Below, in pieces: positions 1 to 11,437 of a DNA stretch of 64,000 bases (the stretch's first letter is position 1; each line of letters begins with the position of its first letter). The notes under the pieces are model-generated. The model searched no databases. It saw only the letters and a list, made by a program, of their open reading frames with translations, and was not told the DNA's origin. The stretch is from contig CM057453.1 of the NCBI GenBank assembly GCA_016271365.2, forward strand, positions 1,076,089,001 through 1,076,153,000. Reading direction: 5' to 3'. The translations under genes and the position numbers were made by a program. The stretch comes from Neoceratodus forsteri. Lineage: Eukaryota > Chordata > Ceratodontiformes > Ceratodontidae.

Positions 1-480
1 TGCAATATGGCTGGGGACAGAGCTTTCCTCAACTAATCTTCTTCATCCCGCATATGTGACTGGTCAGCATGGCTGAGTATTCTCCCCCTCATTTGTTGAG
101 GAACAATACTCTCGCGCATACACCTATACACCTTTAGAAATTGGTTATCTGGTTATTCATAGGTTGTATTTTTCAGTAGTAAGTTTGCTTCTCATTTTAT
201 ACTATGGCACACTCCTTTTGGTGGGTGGGCTTCAGGAAACGTGGGTTGCATTGTATAGTGTTATACTGTTTGTTAATTGTTGTATCTATTTTGACTCTTC
301 TCTCTTAGGTTAATCTTCCTGTAACTCTCCCTGGCTGTCTCAGCTCTCCGCTGGGGGGGGAGGGGGGTGATCTTTACTCTCATATCTCACATCTCACTCT
401 CTCTATCTACTCCATTCTATCTGTCTGTGCTGGACCCCAGTGGTGAGTACACCTAATCTAACTAGCTTTAGGGACCTAAG

Positions 481-1733
481 ATGAAAAATTCAAAGGTATG
501 GGTTAAGCTTGTATCCTGGAATGTAAAGGGTCTCAACCACCCTGTTAAAAGCACAAAGGCTTTGAAACACCTACACTCCTTGCAGGCTGGCATAGCCCTC
601 ATCCAAGAGACGCACCTCACTGCAAGGACTGTACAATGGCTGAAAAAACACTGGGTAGGTAAGGTGATTGCTAGCTCTGCATCGACGAAGTCAAGGGGTT
701 GCCATCATGATTCAAATCCTGCCCTGGGTAGAGGAGAAAGTGGCCTCTGATACTCAAGGCCAATGGGTGATGGCTAGATTTGCATTTCCGAGGGGACTGT
801 GTTGGCCAATGTATATAGCCCTAACACAGACAATTGAATTCTTTCTAGACCTTAACCAGGCTATAGAATCTCTGACTGCTGACCACCCTCACATCCCAAT
901 TTTCATTGGGGGTGATTTCAATCTAACTCTGGACATTTTTTTGAACAAGTCCAAACTGACCCCTCAAACACACCCCAGGGCTGTACTGGCTTTACAAGAA
1001 GTGATGAATGAGTGGGGATTGGTGGATGTCTGGAGGCGGGACCATCCCTCAGGAAGGGATTACTCCTTTTTTTCTTCAGTACATACTACTTACAGTCACA
1101 TCGACTTCTGGTTGGCTGACTCTCCAACGCCCAAGATGTTGTCTCCTCTCAGATCGGTAATATCCTCATTTGGACCATGACCCTGTCTCTTGTACCTACT
1201 CACCAGCAGGGCAGGGTGGATCTAGTACCAGGTGGCGCTGCAACCCTTTACTTCTCTGGGATCCAGCGTTTAAGGATATGGTGCAGAAGGTAGCCAAAGA
1301 CTACTTTGCCAACAACCCTGCCACCAAAACATCCACTGCCACAGTTTGGGAGGCATTCAAGGCTGTCCTACGGGGACATATTATCTCCTACGCAGCCCAG
1401 AAAAACAGAGCAAGGAGGGCAAATCTGAACCAACTCCAGGGTGAGTTGTCAGCCGTGGAGTCCAGATTCAAGGCCTCCATGACCTGTAACCCTGATTGCT
1501 CACTTCTCAGGGAGACAGTGTGGTTAAAATATTGTATAAACACTATACTTCAGCAACAGGCTGAATGGACGCTAGTTAGGACCAAGCACATGTATTGGGA
1601 AGGGGGCGACAAAGGAGGTAAACTCCTCGCCTTTCAACTGAAGAAGCAACAGGCCACCTGCCATGTTCATGCACTTAGGAACCTAATGGGTACAGTACTC
1701 ACTGATCCTAAAAGGATTAATGATTGCATGTAG
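481..1733 (+). pseudogene. Element A ORF2, endonuclease domain and linker
   Basis: N-terminal part of ORF2, which in live elements nicks target DNA to prime reverse transcription. The start ATG at 481 is followed at once by the endonuclease opening (VSWNVKGLNHPVKS, then QETHL). Around 670-700 the frame shifts. The second segment (to 1180) carries GGDFN near 909-923 and SHIDFW near 1096-1113, the metal-binding and catalytic core motifs. A third frame from 1170 covers DHDPVS, equivalent to the terminal SDH motif, and the basic linker towards the RT. The two frame changes make this a pseudogene. Domain order and spacing match L1 ORF2 proteins well. Confidence 0.8.
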
Positions 1734-1807
1734 CAATTCTATCAATGGCTGTAACAATCCCATGCTTCCCTGGACCCAGAGCAACTGGCATGTGACCTGA
1801 AGGACCT

Positions 1808-3122
1808 TTGCTCCACCTTCTGTGTTCCCCGCCTGTCAGCATCCATGAGAAAGCCTTGGATGAGCCTTTCACCACATCGGAGCTACAGCTTGCTCTATCC
1901 CAGCTTGCTATGGGTAAATCACCAGGGCCCAACAGCATGACAACAGAACAGTATCAGCTCCTAAGCCCAGAAAACACTGCCCCTCTTTTATCGGCCCTAC
2001 GAGAGGCTCATGAGGCTGACATTCTCACCCCCCACTATGGGAGAGGCTTTGATCACTCTCCTGCCTAAAAAGTCGGACGACCAGCTCAATTGTGCAAACT
2101 ACCACCCTATATCTCTCATCTTGGTGGATACCAAGATTGCAGCCAAGATATTGGCTAACTGAATGGTGGAGGTAATTCCCTCCCTCATACACCCATCCCA
2201 AGTAGGGTTCACCAAGAGAAGGGCGGCAGTGGATAATATCAGACTGATCCTTAACCTTAAATGGGTGGCCTTATACTTTCCTACCCTCATGGTGACAATC
2301 GCAGTAGATTTCTCTAAAGCTTTTGACTCCATAGAGTGACCCTATTTGCATGAGGTTCTCCAGCTGTATGGCTTTAGCCTATTCTTCAGTCAGTGGATCC
2401 ACACCTTATACAATGCCCCGCTAGCCAGGATCCTCACCAATAAGGATATCCCCCACTTTTCCCTACAACAAGGCCCGCAGCAGGGCTGCCCTTTCTCCCC
2501 CCTGCTCTTCCTAGTGGTTTTGGACCTGCTCACTCTGAAGCTCTTGGCCACTGAGGAGATCAAAGGTATACCGGTGGGGGAACACTCATTCCTGATTGCC
2601 TCTTATGCGGATGACCTACTTTTTAAATTAGCTCACCCTCAGGACTCTCTTCCGAGAATCTTAGAGATCCTGCAGGCATTTGCCCAGTTGTCCGGATTGC
2701 AAATCAATCAGAAGAAAACCAGTCTCACCCTCCTAAACGTGGCCTGTACCAAAGGCTATCTGCAGGCCTCAGGGCTAGTCTGGGCCCTGCTGGGCCTTTC
2801 TTACTTGGGGATAAATATTGCCTTCGACTGGAAACAGCTAGAATTGAGCAACTTCTCCCCCCCAATCCCCCAACTCTCAGTGGAGGTGAATCATTGGCGT
2901 CGGCGCAGCCTTTTTCTCCCTGGCAAAGTAGCTGCAATTCGCATGCTTCTCCTGCCAAGAGTAGCATATCTGTTTAATAACCTCCGTATTACACTGTCCG
3001 ATAAAGTGTTTCACTCCCTTGACAAACTAATCTACCTTTTTCTTTGGGAGGGCAAGAAGCCATGCTGGAGCCATAACAACCTGTGGGCCCACTGGTCAAA
3101 GGGGGGCCTGGGACTCCCTTGA
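1808..3122 (+). pseudogene. Element A ORF2, reverse transcriptase domain
   Basis: RT domain of the same ORF2. The finger region contains GKSPGPNSM near 1911-1940. An interrupted stretch follows at 2070-2340, with FTKRRAAVDNIR and VDFSKAFDSIE carrying the first catalytic Asp. The open segment from 2346 has QQGPQQGCPFSPLLF (motif B) and SYADDLLF (motif C, near 2603-2626), so both catalytic Asp of YADD remain. Stops at about 2159 and 2338 and a shift near 2065 break the frame. The family match is clear; the copy cannot be translated as one protein. Confidence 0.82.
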
Positions 3123-4135
3123 CTACAAGGCTACCATTGCTCCTACCTGTCTGCCAAGGCCACCAAATGGTTTTCCCATCCTCATTTTTACCCACGCTAT
3201 GGGTATAGTTAGAAACCCAAATCCCACAGGGCATCTCCCCAGCCTTCTACTAACAAATGCCTCTCTATCCTCCATCAAGCTCACTCCGGTGATGGCTGGG
3301 ACCAGGAGAGCATGGTCTAAGCTTACAGCCGCAGCTGGTACATAAAAGGCAGCTCGGCTTCCTCTGCTCCAACACATTAGCCTATGGAGGAACCCACTTC
3401 TGGCTGTTGATAAGAAACCCCCTCTATTGGAAGACGTGGGAAAGAAGTGGTATTCGTATTGTTCAAGACCTATTTATGCCTGGCTCCACTGACCTTAAGT
3501 CATTTGACCAGTTAAAAATTCTCTACTCTTTCCAAGCCAAGGACTTTTGGAGATACCTGCAACTTTGCAGCGCAGTGCAAACTCTTAAGTTGACATTTAC
3601 CACCGACCCTAATTGGCATTGGTTATCTACCCTGCACTTAAAACCCTCCTCTCAGGGCTTAGCCGGGCAGTTTTATCATACCTGGTAGGAGGCACAGCCA
3701 GATTACATGGAACCATGCAGAATTGCCTAGTGTAATGACTTAACTCATCCTATTACATCAGCAACATGGTCCTGAAGTCTAAATCTAGCACACTCTGCCT
3801 ACAAAGATGCCAGGAGCCAACTAATCCAGCTTAAGATTCTTCTCCGTTGGTATCGCACCCCAACTACCCTTCACTCATGGGGTGTTCTTTCACACATGGA
3901 GTGCTGGAGGTGTCGGCAAAGCCTGGCCTACATCCTTCATCTCCTCTAATGATGCCCTAATCTCATCTCTTTTGGTCCACAGTGTCAGTGGATTGCTGTA
4001 GTGTGCTGGGGCAACCCATTGATCTTTCTGACCCCATGCTTCTTCTGGGGATCCCTTCTCCTTGGGCCAGTTAGCACCGGAATACAAAGAGTGGATGTTA
4101 GTTGCCCTATTAGAGGCCAAAGGCTCCTACTATTG
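3123..4135 (+). pseudogene. Element A ORF2, C-terminal region
   Basis: Continuation of ORF2 after the RT. An open piece at 3407-3688 includes NPLYWKTWERSGI, typical of the post-RT region of L1-like proteins. Around 3829-3955 the translation reads ILLRWYRTP and then CWRCRQSLAYILH followed by WC, which matches the C-terminal CX2C...HX4C segment of L1 ORF2. A stop falls inside this motif. Several frame changes separate the pieces. In live L1 elements this segment assists RNA binding; here it is only a relic. Confidence 0.6.
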
Positions 4136-4783
4136 AATTGGGCAGGCTTACCTCCCAGTATCACTTCATGACATGCAGCTTTGGCCAGGCTCGCTATCTT
4201 TGAAAGGCTTACTTATGCCAATAGAAGACAACTCCCCCTATATTATCACAAATGGGAGACATACCTTAACTCCCCTGTCTGTAGATCCCTACTGCCAGCT
4301 CCATGTAATCCCCCTATTTAAAATTGTACCCCTCAGGATTCAACTTCATGCTTGTCGCCATCCTAGGTGTACTCAACAAAGGTCACCTGGTCCACTTTAG
4401 TTTACAGAGCTTGCCTATGGTCCTCTCTCTCTTTGTTTCTCTTCTTCTGATCACTATGCCTCTTTATACCTTCTTTCTTTTGCCAGTTGAGAGGTTTAGA
4501 TTATAAAGCTACGATGTTGGCATAGTATTAGTTTCATTTCCTTTCCCTATATGTGCTCTTTATCACTTTGCTGCTGATTATGGGTTTGAGGCTAAGAATG
4601 TACAAGACATGTATTGGACTGCAAGTTTAATATTAGTAGATATGCATTCATCATTCTGTCAATGTCTTAAGATGAATATTATTGGACTATTTGCCTCAAG
4701 TGTTCTATGTCCTGACTAAATTGTATATCTTTGTTTCTTACTTTGGAATATAACAATAAAAACTTTTCTATGATAAAAAAAAA
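4136..4783 (+). other. Element A 3' UTR with poly(A) signal and tail
   Basis: Non-coding 3' tail of element A. It is AT-rich, with AATAAA at 4755-4760 and a nine-base A-run at 4775-4783 where the element stops. No duplicated target site could be recognised, because the 5' end is outside the window. Confidence 0.6.
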
Positions 4784-4863
4784 TACTGCTGTATGTGATG
4801 ACTTCTTTTTGCCAACTAACAAATAGTGCTACTTTAAGCTGACATTTCCTAGATAATACGTAC

Positions 4864-5050
4864 AAAAAGAGTAGAGCGTTACCCCTGTATTTTAGCCAAC
4901 ATTCTCTCTCTCTCTCTCTCTATCGCACACTGTCTCTCTCTCCCGCTGTCTCTCTGTAAAACTGGTTCTAATGCTGCTGTCCATAGTTGTGTGTAGGGAT
5001 ATGGTTCAATGAGAGTGAAGGCTGCTCTGTCTGTGTACAGTCACTGCATT
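4864..5050 (-). repeat. Degenerate copy of the module X repeat
   Basis: Between elements A and B lies non-LINE sequence. On the minus strand the stretch near 4864-4905 resembles the left half of module X (33829-33870): AAAAGAGTAG, then ACCCC, then a TTTTAGCCAACATTC block. In reverse complement these correspond to TTGGCCAGGACACC...CTACTCTTTT. A long CT-rich tract follows. The match is imperfect, so this is a suggestion only. The rest of 4784-5055 shows no coding signal. Confidence 0.35.
4905..4956. repeat. TC-rich simple repeat
   Basis: Imperfect (TC)n tract: about nine uninterrupted TC units from 4905, then further CTCTCTCTC runs broken by ATCGCACACTG and CCGCTG. Confidence 0.8.
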
Positions 5051-5055
5051 ACCAG

Positions 5056-8000
5056 TAAATTAAAGATTAGATAAAAAAATACAAGAATAAACCATCAGAA
5101 TCACAACAAACATCATAAACAAATACAAAGGGGTGTCCTACTAGAGGACTACTACCAATATATGTTCAGAAGTATTCAAGAATATATTCTGTTATACACA
5201 AATATAACCAACATTAATGAATACAGACCAGAACCCAACTAACACATTTCCAGAAATGTCTACCTTCCCCACACTAAAAAAAAGGTAAAATCTACTACAA
5301 GTTATGCTGAAGTTGAAGAACACCCTGTCAAATCTCCATTTATAGAACCCTCTGAGGTCAACCATAGTCCCCAGGTCAAATAGAACTGAGGGAGGCATGC
5401 CTCATCCAGTAAATTACCGATAAAAAGATGTTGCTCTGGACATTGCTGACTCCACTGAGAAAAAAGGGATACTTCAGTGGAATTCCAGTTCATAAGCTAA
5501 AGTCTCTTAGCCTCCAGGGCAGCAGCAAAATGAAACCCTTTATAGACCAAAACCAGCTGTCCCAAAGTATGCGGGTCCTGCAAAATCCAAAACAGAGGGG
5601 ACCGGGAAATGGGGTGTTGAATGGTGTCCTCTAAACACCTAAAAATCTTATCCCACCAATTTGTCAACAAGGGACAATCCCACAGAATATGATGTATCAT
5701 ACCAGTGCCCCACAAACACTGCCAAAATAAATCTGAATTCAGCACACTTACATTCACCAAATGTACAGGAGTGTGATGCCATCGGCTTAACACCTTCTTA
5801 AGTATTAATAGGAGTTTGGGGTCAGGAGAGGACTTATGCATTTCTGCCCAACACCGCAACCATTACTCGGAATCTAGAAGCATACCCAAATCTTTCTCCC
5901 ATTTCAGTCTATGGGGGTCCCAATTTGGTAAAGAGATCCTTTGCAACTCCTTATATAACAAACTAACATGTCCTTTAGGGACTGAAACCCACTTCTGTGA
6001 ATAACATGATAACTGAGATTGCTGATGAAGGTGAGATTTAAAAAATGTAGAAAACAGGGTATGTTGCAACTGAAAGTAATGTCACAAATGGTGCTGAGGG
6101 ACCTGATATCAATCCTGTACCTCCTGAAAAGACAACAGAAGTCCAGAACTACTATCAATCATGTCCCCAAAGATCCGAAGAATCCTTGACTCCCAACTAC
6201 CCCATGGAACTGGACTCCCACCCATTAGTATGGCAGGATTATTTCAGAGTGGTTCATAGGCACCTAAAAAAGAAGAACCCCAAACCAACATTCTAAAGGA
6301 ATGCCTCCATGCCCACTGAGAGAAGGCCATTGGAAATGTTGCTAATTTCACAGACATCCCCCTGCCCGACAATAGAACTGCCAAGGGCTGATCCCCTGCT
6401 AATTGTTGCTCGATCCCAACCCACAAAGGGGACCAAACTGCAGCAGAAAGCACCCAACTCATAGTTTGCTTAACCCCCAGGCAAACATGGTATCCCCACA
6501 GCCAGGCTAAGTTCCACCCACCCATAACATCTGGGGTCCTAAGGATTTTCCTACTAAATCTAGGGGGGGTCCCATCCCAGATAAAGTCTGACAAAATCCA
6601 GTCAATCTTATTCCAAGTAAACTTGGGGATTATAAAAGGTAGATTGCTAAGCCTATAAAAAAGCTTGGGAAACACCATCATCTTAATGGTGGCAATCTTA
6701 CCCGGAAGGGATAGACCTAAATGCTTCTATCTCCAAAAGTCCAGCTTTATATCTTCTAGAATCTCTAAAATGTTGTTGGAGCACACTTTCTAAAGATTAG
6801 CTGAGATAGACATACCAAGATACATCAAACCAGTTGGTGATCAATGCAAAACATGAGGGCCCATACGAGCCCACACATGATCTGCCTGATAGAGCGGCAG
6901 AATCTCTGACTTACCCAGTTTACCCACAAACCTGAAATCACACTAAAGGAGTCAACCACTTCCCATGCCCTAGGAAGAGAAGATTCCACTTTTGTTAATA
7001 GCAAAAGCAAACCATCCGCGTATAATAAGGTGGTATAAAACTTCCTGCCCACAGGTATACCAGAAATAACTGGATACTGACAAAGGGCCAAATTTAGAGG
7101 TTCTATGCCCAGAAGAAACAACATAGGATTCAATGGACAGCCCTGCCTTGTACCTCATGCCAGGAAGAAGGAACCTGAAAGGACCCAATTAACTAAAATA
7201 CATGCCTGAGGGTTAGACTAGAGGAACCTGACCCAGTGCCTAAATTTAGGACCAAACCCAAATTTAGACAACACAAACTGGAGATATTGCCACTCAACAG
7301 AGTTGAATGCTTTCTCAGCATCCAGCGCTGTGAGAGCTGCTGAATCTGGGCTCCTACTCACCACCTAAATGAGGTTGATAACATCTCTCAGGTTGTCACT
7401 GCCCTGCGTACCCCGCATAAAACCTGACTGAGAATTACTAATCAAAAAAGGGAGAACCTTTTACAATCCCTTAGCTAAAATCTTCTCAAAAATCTTACAA
7501 TCAGCATTTAAAAAATAAATCGGATGGTAACTGGCACATAGTATCACCAAAATCTGGAATTCAAACTCCTGATAAAACTCAGAGCTGAGCCCATCAGGGC
7601 CTGGCGCCTTTCCCAAAGTCAGGGCCTAATAGCTTGTTGCACCTCAAGTAGGAAAATCAGCCTCTAGGGAGGCTGCAGACCCTTCCAAGAGACAGGACAA
7701 GGTAAATTTGGAAAAAAAGGATTCTAGCTCTGCCGGCGTGCATCAGAGATTATCACATTCCCCTCCCCCTTCAAGAATGGGACCTGGGTCTCCATTGCCA
7801 TTTTCTTCAGCCGGTAGGTAAGACATTTCCCCACTCAATCCCCAGATACCCAATATGCTTGTTTAACAGAAAAGAGAGCCCTAGTAGCCTTCTGATGGTA
7901 ACTATGCTGTAGCCTTTCTTTACATTGATGAAGGTCTTGAATCTTCACTTCTTGGTCAGATGGGGAAGCATAAAGGGCTTTGTCCAAGTATCTAATTTTA

Positions 8001-8606
8001 GAAGAAAGGGACTCAACTTCAGCTTTCCGTTGTTTGTTTATATGGGAAGCATAAGATATGATATGACCCCTGATAAAGGACTGAAACGCATCCCATAAAA
8101 TAAACTAGGAAATCTCAGGGGACTCATTAGTTGAAAAATAAAAATCTATTTTCCCCCTAAACCAACCCTTAAAGTCTTCCATACTGTGTAATTCTGGATT
8201 GAACCACCATCGCTGGGTTCTTGGTACAACTTGCTGAGGGTGCCATAACTAACCCACCAGGGCATGGTCAGACAGTGAGATAGGTTTGTGCCAACCTCAA
8301 CCAAATCAGAAAGAATAGAGGCACTGCACAAAAATAATCTAGCTACTGAAAGTCTTAACCTTCGGGGACCTAAATGTAAAATTCCGAGCCGAGGGGTAAA
8401 ATATCCTCCAACAGTCTATCAACTTATATTCCCCACATAAATGCCTCAAAAGAGCTCTAGAACGTGTTTGGGAAGGGACACCCCTCTCCATTGAGGCCCT
8501 ATCCATAACCGGATCAAAGGCAAAATTAAAATCATCTCCCACAACCAATATCAAAGGGTGTACAAACAACTCTGAAATGGACTGCGCTAAAGAAGAAAAG
8601 AACTCA
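5056..8606 (-). mobile_element. L1-like LINE element B, decayed
   Basis: A second L1-like element, on the minus strand and truncated in its endonuclease. Reading from 8606 downwards the order is endonuclease (VGDDFN), linker, RT, then the C-terminal region ending near 5497. The 3' boundary is uncertain because no clear poly(T) is present at 5056, so the tail may be lost. The 5' side stops where the 5' UTR of element D begins at about 8607, so D or a deletion removed the start of B. Frames are broken in many places. Confidence 0.78.
5497..8606 (-). pseudogene. Element B ORF2 (endonuclease, RT, C-terminus)
   Basis: Relic of L1-like ORF2. The 8569-8339 segment holds LVVGDDFNFAFDPVMDR, the GDFN endonuclease motif with one changed residue. 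The finger and palm regions lie at about 7440-7250, where SGFM, RGTQGSDNLRDVINLI and [12 protein letters not shown] can be read. The 7133-6825 segment carries the palm with YADG where YADD is expected. 6681-6244 (KLFYRLSNLPFIIPKFTWN, then FIWDG) and 5859-5497 (FWQC...HHILWDC) are the post-RT and C-terminal segments. The first Cys of the CX2C pair is Phe. Changed catalytic residues and many stops show an old, dead copy. Confidence 0.75.
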
Positions 8607-8697
8607 GGGGAGATCCCGTGATGTCTTCAGCCTGAGCGGACGTTCGCCGACTCGGTTCCCCGCGAACTCTCCAAAATTATAAAAATGGTAAGGTTTT
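8607..8697 (+). mobile_element. Element D, 5' end (left of nested insertion)
   Basis: Short GC-rich leader that starts GGGGAGATCCCGTGATGTC and resembles the start of L1-like 5' UTRs. Compare the 5' end of element C on the other strand, GGAGTCACGTGATGCGGG. It ends in AAAAATGGTAAGGTTTT, where element C inserted. The same sequence continues at 14878 after the second copy of the target site, so this is the detached 5' part of element D. Confidence 0.6.
8681..8697. repeat. Target-site duplication of element C, left copy
   Basis: AAAAATGGTAAGGTTTT directly precedes the poly(T) of the minus-strand element C. It matches 14861-14877 at 16 of 17 positions. The exact right limit is blurred by the poly(T). 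Confidence 0.85.
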
Positions 8698-8723
8698 TTT
8701 TTTTTTGCCATTCACTTTTTATT
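8694..8723 (-). terminator. Element C poly(A) tail and AATAAA signal
   Basis: The plus strand shows a run of about 13 T at 8694-8706 and TTTATT at 8718-8723, which is AATAAA on the element's strand. This is the 3' end of the retrotransposed RNA of element C. Confidence 0.85.
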
Positions 8724-8835
8724 GATTTTAACAAATTAATACAGAGACTATGAGAACAAAGTAGAAAAGCCAGGTGTGCTGGTACGTACAATACAACAAG
8801 ACCGAAAGACACCACCATAAATTGCAGTCTCTGTA

Positions 8836-8866
8836 CCCCCTCCCCACCCCTCCCAAACCCTCCCCC
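8836..8866 (-). promoter_or_regulatory. G-rich tract in element C 3' UTR
   Basis: On the minus strand the 3' UTR reads as five close G-runs of three to five bases (GGGGGAGGGTTTGGGAGGGG, then TGGGGAGGGGG), a canonical G-quadruplex pattern. Polypurine tracts in the 3' UTR are a known feature of mammalian L1 elements. A role in retrotransposition is inferred by analogy only. Confidence 0.7.
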
Positions 8867-8919
8867 GTACAAGGTACTGTGTTGATCTCCACCATACATG
8901 GAAAGAGCCGCCTGTTAGG

Positions 8920-10090
8920 TTATGAATAAGCTATCACTAATGGGGACCAAATATCTTCATAAAGGGGCAACTGGTTACGAAGGATAGCAATCGATCTTTC
9001 CACCCTCAGAGATGCTAAGAGCTCAGATAGCCACTCTGAGTAAGAAATGACAATGGAATCCTTCCAGTGTTTAAGAACAAGTCTTTTCACAGTAATAAAA
9101 ATCAGAGACATATGATATTTCCTTAGTCTAACCGGGAAGTCAGACATAACACCAAGCAGACACAACTCCGGGACAAACATGTCTTCAACCCCCAGTAATG
9201 GGCTAATTTTATCTTTAATCTCCCTCCATAAAGGTGCAACTTTTGAGCAATCCCAGAACATGTGGAACAGATCACCTGCTTCTACACCACATCTGGAACA
9301 CGTGGGAACTGGAAGGAGCTTCAAGTCCGCTAACTTCTGCGGGGAATAATAAATATTATGCAATATCTTGAAATGAATCAGCCTGAGACAATCCTGTTTA
9401 AGAAATTTGTGACAGTTGATCCAGATATGTGACCAATCAGCCTAACCTCCGAAATGCCTAGACCAATACCGAGGCGAGGCTGGGTTCCCGAAAGCCCATT
9501 GGAGCAGCACCTGATACAACTTGAAACCGCATGGGAGATACCCACCAAAGGACGATAGTGTCCCAAAATGGGATACGGGACGAGGAAACTCCACTTGGCC
9601 CTATTCTCTGCATAAGTAAGTGACACAGCTGGTAGGCCCTGAAACACTCCTTTACAGACAGATTAAACTTATTTAGAATTTGAGGAGATGAGAGGAGTTT
9701 ACCATCCTCATCCAAAAAATCTAGCATCTTGCAATCCCCTAGTTTCATAAGCCAACCCTGGTTGAGAATTTGATGCCCAATTAATAAATGAGGGTTGCCA
9801 GCAATTGGCTGAGAGCAATCCCTGACATGTTCATATTTTAGGAACTTACAAAGCTGGTTATGTATCTTCAAAGAGACACCTATAGGCGAATCCCTTAAGG
9901 AAGAGAGCACACTAGGGGTGCTATAATACAAAGCTTCCGGGTTAAGGCCCAAACTCTTAATTAAACTCGTCTCAAGGTTAACCCACATTGGTACATAATC
10001 CTTGGGCAGAGGATGTCTGTAATGTGTCCACCTACCATATTTGTTTACGTGAGCGGCCCAATAATAAAGAGCAAAATGGGGTAATTTCAA
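8920..10090 (-). pseudogene. Element C ORF2, C-terminal third
   Basis: Post-RT region in two open pieces, 10090-9458 and 9363-8920, separated by a frame change. The first has the tract LPHFALYYWAAHVNKYGRW. The second has CSRCGVEAGDLFH followed by MFWDC, a complete CX2CX8HX4C motif of the L1 ORF2 C-terminus. The stop is near 8920. About 215 bases of 3' UTR follow before the tail. This is the best-preserved C-terminal motif of the L1-like copies in the window. Confidence 0.8.
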
Positions 10091-10165
10091 CCCCCTTGTT
10101 CTTTAGAAGCCACAAGTTTAACGTGGGACATTCTTGCCTTCTTATAATTCCAAGCGAAGTCATAA

Positions 10166-11421
10166 TCAACCTATGCACTCTATTAAACCACGCCAGAGAA
10201 TCCAGATATTAAGCATGGACAAGGGGTAGCAAAGCCTGGGAAAAATATTCATTTTAACAATGCTTTTTCTACCCCACAATGATAACGGTAGCTGCGCCCA
10301 CCTTTTCATATCTGTCTCTAGAGTGCGCACTAAGGTATCTAAATTCAGCTGGCGCATACGGTCTGGACTACTCACCAAATTGAGGCCTAAGTACTTAAGG
10401 GACTTGGAACACCACCCCAGGCCTAGCCTAGTAATATCGTCTTTGTGAACTTTGCCATTTAGGGGAAATACCACCGTCTTCTCAATATTTAGTTTGTAAT
10501 TAGACAGCCCGCTAAACTCATGAAGCACTTCCAGCAATGCTGGGACAGAGGTGGCGGGATTGGTCACATAGATCAACAGATCATCCGCAAATGCAGTAAC
10601 CTTTACAATTTGATCTCTAATTTTAATCCCCCTGACCCTGCCAGTAGACACAATCTGCCTAATCAGTGGTTCCAAATACAGATTGAATAACAGCGGTGAT
10701 AGAGGGCACCCTTGTCTAGTCCCCACATATAGATGAAACGGTGACGAAATCACACCATTACAAACCACTCTTGCCATTGGGATTGTATATAGGGCCTTAA
10801 TCCAACTAACAAATTTGACTGGGAACCCTACGCTTTCCATCACCCGAAACAGAAAAGACCAATGGACCCTATCAAATGCCTTCTCGGCCAAGGAAACCAG
10901 CACTCTCGGGAGACCAGCCTCCTCAGACACCGAGAAGACATGAGATAATGTTCTAAAATGATCCGCTGAGGATCTGCCCTTCATAAAGCCCACCTGCTCC
11001 GGGCCTATTAATTTAGGGAGAGATTTGCTAATTCTCTCTGCCAGAATTTTAGATAAAATCTTTACGTCGTAATTAAGCAGAGAGATGGGCCTGTAACTAC
11101 CTGGATTCTCAAGGGGCTTGTTTGGATTGGGTATGAGCACTATAAGTGTCTCAAACAAACTTTGATCTGTGTCTGCTCCCAAGAGAATATGCTGATATAG
11201 CCTAAGCAATAAAGGAGTCAGCTGAGAAGAAAGATTTATAAAATTGGGGAGAACCCATCTGGACCGGGAGTCTTATCAATGGGCAAGCCCCTAATAGCCG
11301 ATTCTATTTCACTACTAGAAATATCAGCTAGGAGCAACTTATGGTCCATCTCAACCAACTTAGGCAATGACAGCCGGTCCAAATAGTTTTGAATTTCAAG
11401 TTGGGCGGGTGGAGACTGCAT
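10166..11421 (-). pseudogene. Element C ORF2, reverse transcriptase domain
   Basis: Two open pieces (11421-11236 and 11209-10166) form the RT. Finger motifs TPGPDGF and NPGSYRPISLLNYDVKILSK lead to QVGFMKGRSS. Motif A reads VSLAEKAFDRV; related proteins have Asp before Ala here, and the codon is missing (near 10879-10884) without a frame change. Motif B is GTRQGCPLSPLLF and motif C is AFADDLL. A frame break at about 11210-11236 splits the domain. Loss of a motif A Asp would by itself abolish polymerisation. Confidence 0.85.
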
Positions 11422-11437
11422 CTCTCCATATAGAGTT

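Larger units (their letters stand above)
1..4783 (+). mobile_element. L1-like LINE element A, decayed
   Basis: A non-LTR retrotransposon on the plus strand. It encodes an apurinic-type endonuclease, a reverse transcriptase and a C-terminal Cys/His segment in the order expected for L1-clade ORF2. Any ORF1 lies mostly or wholly left of the window. Bases 1-480 read as the spacer before ORF2: no coding homology is visible and there is a G-run at 353-367. The 3' end is marked by AATAAA at 4755-4760 and an A-run at 4775-4783. At least five frame changes and stops break ORF2, so the copy is inactive. Assignment to the L1 clade rests on motif spacing (WNVKG, GGDFN, QQGCPFSPLLF, YADD). The exact family is unknown. 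Confidence 0.85.
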
